A DNA stretch of 64,000 nt from Agapetus fuscipes. Its lineage: Eukaryota; Arthropoda; Insecta; Trichoptera; Glossosomatidae. The DNA is taken from contig OX637356.1 in NCBI GenBank assembly GCA_951799405.1, forward strand, positions 9,571,229 through 9,635,228, read 5' to 3'. The translations under genes and the position numbers were made by a program. The notes under the pieces are model-generated. The model did no database searches. It saw only the letters and a program-made list of their open reading frames with translations, and had not been told where the DNA came from. Of the stretch, positions 57,401-64,000 are shown piece after piece (position 1 is the first letter of the stretch; each line of letters begins with the position of its first letter).

Positions 57401-57544
57401 TTTACTGTTTTGAGCACATGGTTTCCTCAGTGCGTGCCTGCTGTGAGTACCAGTGACGTATTTATGTGTAGGCACTCAGTCTCTCGGTCAAGTTCATTTG
57501 ATGTGGCCGGTGCCAGTGGGCCAGCTCCAAACGGGTTTGCATCC

Positions 57545-58742
57545 GACCGGTCACTCATCTACTCCTTCCACTCCATCTATTCATCTCATCCATCTACTCC
57601 ATATATCCACCTACTCATATACTAAATCTTCCCCAAATGCTCCGTCTACTCTCATCTACTCTCATCTAGTCCTTCCACTCCATCTATTCATCTCATCCAT
57701 CTACTCCATATATCCACCTACTCATATACTAAATCTACCCCAAATGCTCCGTTTACTCTCATCTACTCTCATCTAGTCCTTCCACTCCATCTATTCATCT
57801 CATCCATCTACTCCATATATCCACCTACTCATATACTCCATCTACCTCATATGCTCCGTCTACTCTCTTCTACTCTCATCTAATCCTTCCACTCCATCTA
57901 TTCATCTCATTCATCTATTCCATATATCCACCTACTCATATTCGTATACTCCATCTACCCCATATGCTTCGTCTACTCTCATCTACTCCATCTACTCTCA
58001 TCTTATCCTTCCACTCCATCTATTCATCTCATCCATCTACTCCATATATCCACCTACTCATACTCCATCTATCCCATATGCTCCGTTTACTCTCATCTAC
58101 TCCATCTACTCTCATCTAATCCTTCCACTCCATTTATTCATCTCATCCATCTACTCTATTTATCCACCTACTCATATACTCGTATACTCCATCTATCCCA
58201 TATGCTCCGTCCTCTCTCATCTACTCTCATCTAATCCTTCCACTCCATCTGTTCATATCATTCATCTTCTCCGTCTGTTCATCGCACCCATATACTCCAT
58301 GCATTCCATCTACTCATTTATTGCACATTAATGCATATTAATTACTTTATCCACTAAATCTCCTCCACCTACTCCATTCACTCATCTACTCCATATATTC
58401 CATATTCTCATTTAACCCATGTACTCATATAGTCCGTACACTTCATCTACTCCATCTTCTCCATCCGTTCATCTCACCCATCTACTCAATACATTCAATT
58501 TAATTATCGAATCAATCTACTTATTTATTGCATAAACTATGTCTACTTTATTTACTCCATGTATTCCATTTACTCATTAACTCATCTATCTCATCTACTC
58601 CTTCTACTTCATATTTTCTATCTACTAATCTAATCAATTTACTCACTTATTGCATACACTCTGTTTACTATATCTCCTCCACCTACTCCAAGTATTCCAT
58701 CTACTCATTTACTCATCTACCTCATCTTTTCCATATACTTAT
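57545..58742. repeat. Minisatellite with ATCTACTC core, left block
   Basis: Degenerate ~10-12 bp units (CCATCTACTC, TCATCTACTC) are arranged in composite blocks of about 105-125 bp that start TCCTTCCACTCCATCTATTC and pass through CATATATCCACCTACTCATA. At least six blocks lie between 57570 and 58260; the rest is more degenerate. The array resumes at 60600 after a LINE insertion. Confidence 0.9.
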
Positions 58743-60569
58743 GTAATACTAATAATAATAAAATAATAAAATAATATAAAAAATAATAATAATAATAAAA
58801 TATCAATAGACACGAGAGTGGTCCAACGAGCAATCGAAAAACTCAAATGTAATAAAGCTGTTGGTGAGGATGGAGTCTTGCCTGAAATGATAAAAAACGC
58901 CCACCAAAGAGTGACCCTGCTGTGGGCTCTAGCCTTCACAGCCATGTTCCGGCATGAACACCTACCGGAAGCTTTGAGTGTGTCAATGATTTCCCCAATA
59001 CTTAAAAACAAATGTGGTGACCTGACATCTAAAGACAATTACAGGCCAATAGCTGTTGCGACATCAGCAGCTAAGCTTGTTGAGCTGATAATGATGGAAA
59101 AGGCAGGCGATACCCTAACAACGTCTGACAACCAATTTGGTTTCAAAGAGGGATCGGGAACCGACATGGCAATATTTGTATTAAAAAATGTAATTACGAG
59201 ATATATATCAAGAAAAACCCCAGTATATGCATGTTTTATGGATCTTAAAAAAGCATATGATACAGTGAACCACAAAACACTACAAGATGTCATAATGGAG
59301 ACTAAAAACATGTCAAAAGAGTTTGGTGAAATGTGCAGAGTGTGGAACAACCACCTTTTGTATAAGGTTAAATGGGGTGCGGTCACATCTGAAGCCTTCA
59401 AAGCAAGAAAGGGACTCAAACAAGGAGGCATATCCTCACCAAGCCTCTTTAATATATACATCGACGCACTGCACGAAAGACTGAAGAGTACTCGAGTTGG
59501 CTGCTATCTTGGTGGCCAGTTAATAAACTCTATATCATACGCTGACGACATGGTGGTGATGGCCCCGTCTTTAGCAGGATTACGCAGACTAATAGTGATG
59601 TGTGAGGACTTTGCAAAGGAAAAGGATTTGTGCTATAATGAAGAAAAGTGCAAATTAATGGTATTCAGGCCCAAACACTGGCACTTAACTGTACCCCCAT
59701 TGTGCATTAATGGCAGAAGTATTAAGAGGGTCCAAGAATTTACATACTTGGGTCATGTCCTTAACGAAAACTTGGTAGATGATAATGATATAAAACGACA
59801 ACTTCGTTCGCACTGCAGAAAGGCTAACATGCTGGCACGTCGGTTTGCACAGTGCTCAGCCAAAGTGAAGAACAGACTTTTCCTCGTTCTATGCACGCAG
59901 CAGTACACCAGTGAGCTGTGGTGCAATTACAAGGCACAACACATGAATGAGATGAGGGTATGTTATAACATGGGCTACAGAGCATTGCTGCGACTGCGGA
60001 AGAGCTGCAGTGCGAGTGAGATGTTTGCGGCGGCTCATCTACCCTCGTGGAGTGGGTTATTGCGAACTCGAATGGCTGGGTTCAGAGGGAGAATTGAAAA
60101 TAGCCACAACTCTCTGATCGCAGCAACCAGAAGTCTGAAATGGGAGTTGGGCATATGGCAGCATTGGGCAAGGAGTCTAAGGCTTACTCAGCCATCACGT
60201 TCTCTAGTGTAATATTTTCTGAGGTTGCCTACTTCCATTCATTTCTTTTACGTGCATCAGTATACATGCATTTTATTTTTATTTTTTTTCTCTTTCTTCT
60301 ATCTGTTATTGCTTTCATGTTTTTTTTTTTTTTTTTTTTACATGCTTACTTTTTATATTTTTTGCTTTCTGGTTTCTTTGTATTTTTGTTAGTTTTTTCA
60401 TGTACCTATGCCTTATTTTTTATATTTTCTCAGATTTATTTTCCTTTCTCTGTTTCATAATTATTTTATTTTTTCTTTTGTTATTTCTTTATCTCCTCTG
60501 TAATAACCTGAAAATTGAATATGGCTAGTCACGTATTGCACTACTCGCGTGACTAGGCCGGAATAAAGC

Positions 60570-60600
<31 letters not shown>
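58743..60600 (+). mobile_element. 5'-truncated LINE (CR1/L2/Rex1-like) inserted in a minisatellite
   Basis: It splits the ATCTACTC array. The 5' junction carries an AAT-rich run (58745-58800). The 3' end has a hairpin (CTAGTCACG / CGTGACTAG at 60510-60555) just before a TTA run. TAATAC occurs at both junctions and could be a short target duplication. The endonuclease domain is missing. Confidence 0.8.
58818..60212 (+). CDS. Reverse transcriptase of a non-LTR retrotransposon, N-terminally truncated
   Basis: An open frame of about 464 codons with no ATG at its start, entering from the truncated 5' end. RT motifs appear in order: SMISPILKNK, NYRPIAVATSAAKLVE, QFGFKEGSGTDMA, YACFMDLKKAYDTV, GLKQGGISSPSLFNIYIDAL, SYADDMVVMAPS (catalytic Y-A-D-D) and TYLGHVLNENL. 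A thumb and C-terminal region with LRLRKSCSASEMFA follows. The enzyme would copy element RNA at a nicked target. Lack of stops or frameshifts over 1.4 kb says the insertion is young. The clade is judged by eye; CR1/L2/Rex1 relatives fit best. Confidence 0.85.
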   Translation: MVQRAIEKLKCNKAVGEDGVLPEMIKNAHQRVTLLWALAFTAMFRHEHLPEALSVSMISPILKNKCGDLTSKDNYRPIAVATSAAKLVELIMMEKAGDTLTTSDNQFGFKEGSGTDMAIFVLKNVITRYISRKTPVYACFMDLKKAYDTVNHKTLQDVIMETKNMSKEFGEMCRVWNNHLLYKVKWGAVTSEAFKARKGLKQGGISSPSLFNIYIDALHERLKSTRVGCYLGGQLINSISYADDMVVMAPSLAGLRRLIVMCEDFAKEKDLCYNEEKCKLMVFRPKHWHLTVPPLCINGRSIKRVQEFTYLGHVLNENLVDDNDIKRQLRSHCRKANMLARRFAQCSAKVKNRLFLVLCTQQYTSELWCNYKAQHMNEMRVCYNMGYRALLRLRKSCSASEMFAAAHLPSWSGLLRTRMAGFRGRIENSHNSLIAATRSLKWELGIWQHWARSLRLTQPSRSLV

Positions 60601-60602
<2 letters not shown>

Positions 60603-61085
60603 ACATCTACTCCGCATATTCCATCTACTCATGGAAAACCATATACTCATATTTTCTATTCTTTAAATCTTTTCAATGACCAATACTACAGGTGACCAAT
60701 GTCACCCCTGCTTCAGGGAAGGTCGGCAAGAGTTGCAGGGCTTATGTTCATTTGAGATCGGGTTTTTTTATATTGTAGGTCCACATGCGGCATGTGTAAG
60801 CGCGAAATTATGCATGTCTGCTTGTGGGAATGCATTTAATATGAATCTCAAATTAAATGCTACCCCATAAAATCCATCTACCTGCTCATCTATCCCATAC
60901 ACTTAAGCAACTCTATACTTATCCTCCATGTAATCAACAAGTCCGTCTATCTACTTCTTCTACTCAATCTCCGTCGTCTAATACATCTAAACTTCTTCAT
61001 CTAATCCATTTACTACGTCTACGCCATTTAATACATCTACTCTATCTACTCTCACTCCTTCATTTTCTGCATCTACTCCATTCAT
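60601..61085. repeat. Minisatellite right block with Rep-C insertion
   Basis: ATCTACTCC-type units continue at 60601-60680 and 60870-61085. A Rep-C copy lacking its head (60690-60858: CAATGTCACCCCTGCTTCAG to TTTAATATGAATCTCAAAT) sits between. Confidence 0.8.
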
Positions 61086-61215
61086 CCATCTTTATGATGA
61101 TGATGATGATGATGGATGATTTCTTTCCTGTGGCGCCATTTAATGGTCCAGGACCATCTCAAGGGCGCCATGGCTTCTCGAGAAAAGTAGTGTCTTCAGT
61201 TCCTTTCTGAAGGTG
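61085..61215 (-). pseudogene. LINE 3' terminus with CAT-repeat tail
   Basis: Inverted, it reads FRKELKTLLFSR and then a stop, with a tail of CATCAT units (ATGATGATG on the + strand at 61092-61115). This is the same kind of ending as the remnants at 42.5 and 52.6 kb. A Rep-C tail scrap follows at 61218-61270. Confidence 0.55.
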
Positions 61216-61310
61216 GTGGTGCTAAGTTACAAAGATATCCTGTCATTTAAGATTCATATTTAATGCACGCTTGCGAGCCTGATTGTCTTATGTTTATAAT
61301 TGTCACTAAC

Positions 61311-61400
61311 AACGCCAATTTCACAAGCAAGACCCAGTTGCTGTAAAGCTAGATGGAGTTTTTATAATCAATCTTTGATAAAAGCACACAAATTTTCAAC
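61311..61400 (-). repeat. Rep-B SINE fragment
   Basis: Inverted middle part (AAGACCCAGTTGCTGTAAAG); both ends are lost. Confidence 0.65.
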
Positions 61401-61808
61401 GAGCGCATCCCGATGCAACACCTTCTCTCAGGGGTCAGTCTCCCCTCCACTGACCCACGCCCTGTATATCCATCCCATCCGGGGATGTGTCACAGGACTC
61501 GCATGCAAAAGTTATGTGAGATGCGAGTGGCAGAAGGCCCTCCCATGAAGCTACACTTTCCCAAGTGTTTACACAAAGCAAAGGAGGCTCAGGAATCACT
61601 AAAAGATTATAGCCGTGAGGGTTTAGGGCTCGAGGGTTTTAAATTTACAAACAAAAATGCAAAGTGATTCTGAGCGTGTTAACATAACTTAAGGCCTAAA
61701 TTCGAGATGTTACTACTGAGACTGTTCGGGAGGTGCTCTCCTGACTAAGTGGCCAACCACCATAGAGGTGGGAAAGAATAAAGAAAAGAAGAAAGAATGT
61801 CGGTCTAA

Positions 61809-61985
61809 TTAGACCGACAAGTTCTCGCCATAGCTGGCACAAAACTTTAAAAAAGCCTCAAAGTTAGATTTGTTGGCCACAAAGTCCGCGTATCCGATCG
61901 GGCCGATGGCCGGTCTGACAGCGTTGAAGAGCGCATCCCGATGCAGTTGCTTCGAGTCAGTAACTTCAGATTTTGTCTTTTTTCT
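61809..61985 (-). pseudogene. Orphan terminal coding segment
   Basis: The - strand reads KQLHRDALFNAVRPAIGPIG then YADFVANKSNFEAFLKFC and ends ASYGENLSV-stop (59 codons). A possible acceptor (GTCCACTAG) precedes it. Alternatively, one frameshift in the A-run at 61979-61984 would connect it to an upstream frame reading AVILDLPVRPLEKK. The composition looks like real protein, but no family was recognised and no gene body was found nearby. It is interrupted upstream by a SINE. Confidence 0.4.
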
Positions 61986-62057
61986 CTAGTGGACGAACAG
62001 GTAGATCTAGAATCACTGCTGGGTCGGGTCACGACCATTGGGAAGGCCTTCCGCCGC

Positions 62058-62250
62058 AAAAAAAAATATAGCATTGCATGAGCATTCTGTGATACGCTTC
62101 CCCGGATGTAAGTGTACAAACGGAACGGATATGAGGATGTGTTTGCGCAACAGCGAAGAGAACACCCGAAAATTTTACAACCATTTTTATGAATCGAATC
62201 CATTGCCTTCCGATTACGAAGCGCTAACCACTAGACTGGTCAAACCGGTC
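62058..62250 (-). repeat. tRNA-derived SINE of a fourth type
   Basis: Inverted head with A box TAGTGGTTAGCGC and B box GATTCGATTC, body GTTCTCTTCGCTGTTGCGC, and a T-rich end at 62060-62070. The head resembles Rep-B but the body differs. Confidence 0.55.
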
Positions 62251-62569
62251 AAATCTACTCCATCTACTCTTCACAGAGATCGAGGGCAAGCTAAATTATT
62301 GTTGTGGCTAACAAGAAAAAAACACACACGACTCTACGGCTGCGTTTCTGTCCACCATTCGTTGCTCAAGTGAGTGTATAGCAACCATGCCCGCTTTGTG
62401 TTTGTTTTGGGTTGCTTTGCGATAATTCAGCTGTGCAATCTTTTTGCGACTTTGAGTCAATTTTTATCAGAATCTTTGTATCGGCATTCTGTTGAAATTG
62501 ATTCATTTTGGTCAAAAGTGTTTTGCTTTTTGGATAGACATCAGTTTCAAGAATGGAATTCAATTATCA

Positions 62570-62735
62570 GTCAGTTGATAGAATGATACTCGTAGTTCAG
62601 TTGGTAGAATGATAGTTCAGTTGGTAGAATGATAGTTCAGTTGGTAGAATGATATAGTTCAGTTGGTAGAATATTTTCATTCCATGCCGAGATTCAATCC
62701 TCACCGAGAGTGTCCCGTTTTGGTGTTTATCTAAT
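62570..62735 (+). repeat. Rep-A SINE with reiterated A-box head
   Basis: Five near-identical 20-22 bp units of TAGTTCAGTTGGTAGAATGA span 62570-62673. They are followed by a single degenerate B box (GATTCAATCC) and a short piece of body ending TTTTGGTGTTTATC. Confidence 0.85.
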
Positions 62736-62744
62736 AAGCTAATC

Positions 62745-63215
62745 AAAGGTGCAAATATATGTAACATTGGGGATTCATATTACATGAATTCTCAAAAACA
62801 GACACGTATAAGTTTGCGCTTGCACATGCCGCATATGAACCTACAACATAAAAACCCAAATTGCAAATGAACATACACCCCGCAACTCTTGCCTACTTTC
62901 CCTGAAACAAACAGGGGTGACATTGACAACGTGAACAATTTTCTACAGCATGGGTGATCAGCTGCGTTCAACCCAAAATAAAATACGGGCACAGTATATT
63001 TTTATTTTAGGTTGTTTTTATTTTATTTCAGCCTTGTCACCTCTGTTTCAGGGAAGGTCGGCAAGAGTTGCAGAGCTTATGTTCATTTGAGAATGGGATT
63101 TTATGTTGTAAATCCACATACGGCATGTTTGAGTGTGAACTTATACGTGTCTGCTTATGGGAATTCATTTAATATGTATCTTAAATGTAATATATCTTTG
63201 CGACTTAGATTAAAG
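62745..63215. repeat. Two Rep-C copies, opposite orientations
   Basis: 62745-62962 is inverted (palindrome expanded: CCCTGAAACAAACAGGGG). 63020-63215 is direct and lacks the head. The scrap between them resembles Rep-A body (AATAAAATACGGGC). Confidence 0.8.
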
Positions 63216-63486
63216 ATTCACAATAAATGAGAGCCAGTCCAGAAATATAGCTGTCCACCCTCATTTCAGGATCGTTGAGCTGATATCATTTTTTTTTGTG
63301 ATCTAAATCTAAATCTAAGCTGCAAAGATATAACCTCATACCAACCTATCAGTCAAGAAATAATCACAGTAATCACAATTGAAATATATTAATTTAGAAA
63401 AATAAGAAAGAAAAAGATTTCATAAATCGATTGAAATGATTATATGTACCTACGTCCAAAAGACGACTTTTCGCATGGCTTAGTGA

Positions 63487-63810
63487 ATGTATTTTGAAGC
63501 AATTTTCTCGGAAGTCCGAATGTGCTATAACTTGATGCCAAGTGTTAAAATGGTGATTGCTGTGACGTCACGCCGCCGTTATGGAGCAATAAAATTAATC
63601 CGCGTGGCATTTGGCGGCTCGCACCTTCCTCAGCAGGTGCGGCTGCCGGATTCGCAAAAAATAATTGTGCCAAAATTGACAGCTGTGATGTCACCTAAGC
63701 CTACTTCCTCAATTATTTATTTGGCGCTTGTTGGAGATGTGAATGAAGTGCTTTTTGATAATTTAAGCGACTGGCCACAATTCAGCATTCATTCCTTGCT
63801 TCAAATCTAA
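63487..63810 (+). other. Unassigned 107-codon open frame
   Basis: No domain was recognised. The centre holds an imperfect hairpin (GGCGGCTCGCACCT / AGGTGCGGCTGCC). Composition is more GC-rich than the neighbours. It could be an exon or part of a repeat. Confidence 0.25.
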
Positions 63811-64000
63811 TCTAATCTAAGTTGCAAATATATGTTACATTGGAGATTCAAATTATATACATTCTCAGAAGCAGACACGTTCAAGTTCGCGCTTGCACAT
63901 GCCGCATGTGAACCTACAACATAAATACCCTAATCTCAAATGGACATGCACCCTGCAAATCTTGCCGTCCTTCCCTGAAACAGGGGTGTCATTGGTAAAG
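63808..64000 (-). repeat. Rep-C copy, cut by right edge
   Basis: Pentamer tail TCTAATCTAATCTAAGTTGC at left; runs through CCCTGAAACAGGGG to the window end. Confidence 0.85.

Overview
This window is eukaryotic, AT-rich and dominated by transposable elements. It is almost certainly insect DNA and most likely from a moth or butterfly. The reasons are a pair of insect-type gustatory receptor genes, an insect cuticle/apical-matrix type ZP-domain gene, a secreted insect lipocalin, GT-AG introns, and dense tRNA-derived SINEs, MITEs and a head-to-tail Helitron of the kind common in Lepidoptera. The species assignment is an inference; no marker gene settles it. No bacterial features, CRISPR arrays or free-standing tRNA/rRNA genes were seen.

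Left third (1-20 kb): two gustatory receptor genes lie in tandem on the + strand. The first is cut by the left edge; only its last two coding exons (2882-3029, 3896-4101) are visible. The second appears complete (exons 4579-5499, 5584-5682, 7304-7451, 9232-9461; 465 aa). Both have a 148-nt penultimate exon and the same intron phase, so they are probably tandem duplicates. Facing them on the - strand is a five-exon lipocalin gene (19955 down to 10802; 270 aa) with an unusual basic C-terminal extension. Its 6.3-kb last intron carries a directly joined head-to-tail pair of non-autonomous Helitrons (13679-17252) and a MITE split by about 1.6 kb of foreign DNA.

Middle (20-31 kb): SINE copies, a 318-bp solo LTR with its target duplication (24497-24814), a quiet AT-rich stretch (24.8-27.2 kb), then a - strand ZP-domain membrane protein gene (exons 30768-30519 and 28665-27173; the 5' end is not found). 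Its intron holds a MITE with TIRs and a probable 6-bp TSD, and a SINE.

Right half (31-64 kb): no host gene could be recognised with confidence. It is a mosaic of three abundant SINE-like families, at least six TIR families, LINE 3' remnants, one young LINE fragment with an open RT reading frame (58818-60212), and several minisatellites. In this summary and below, Rep-A and Rep-B are tRNA-derived SINEs (heads containing GATAGCTCAGTTGG and CGTAGTCCAGTGG). Rep-C is a ~260-bp repeat starting CCTTGACTTATAGG and ending in a TTAGA-type tail.

The most unusual structures are: a Foldback-like element family whose arms are built from a 15-bp minisatellite (34.66-35.40 kb and 50.64-51.04 kb), with a 315-bp higher-order repeat in one copy; two independent SINE copies in which the Pol III A-box segment has been tandemly reiterated; an inverted/direct Rep-C copy that looks like twin priming; and the Helitron dimer.
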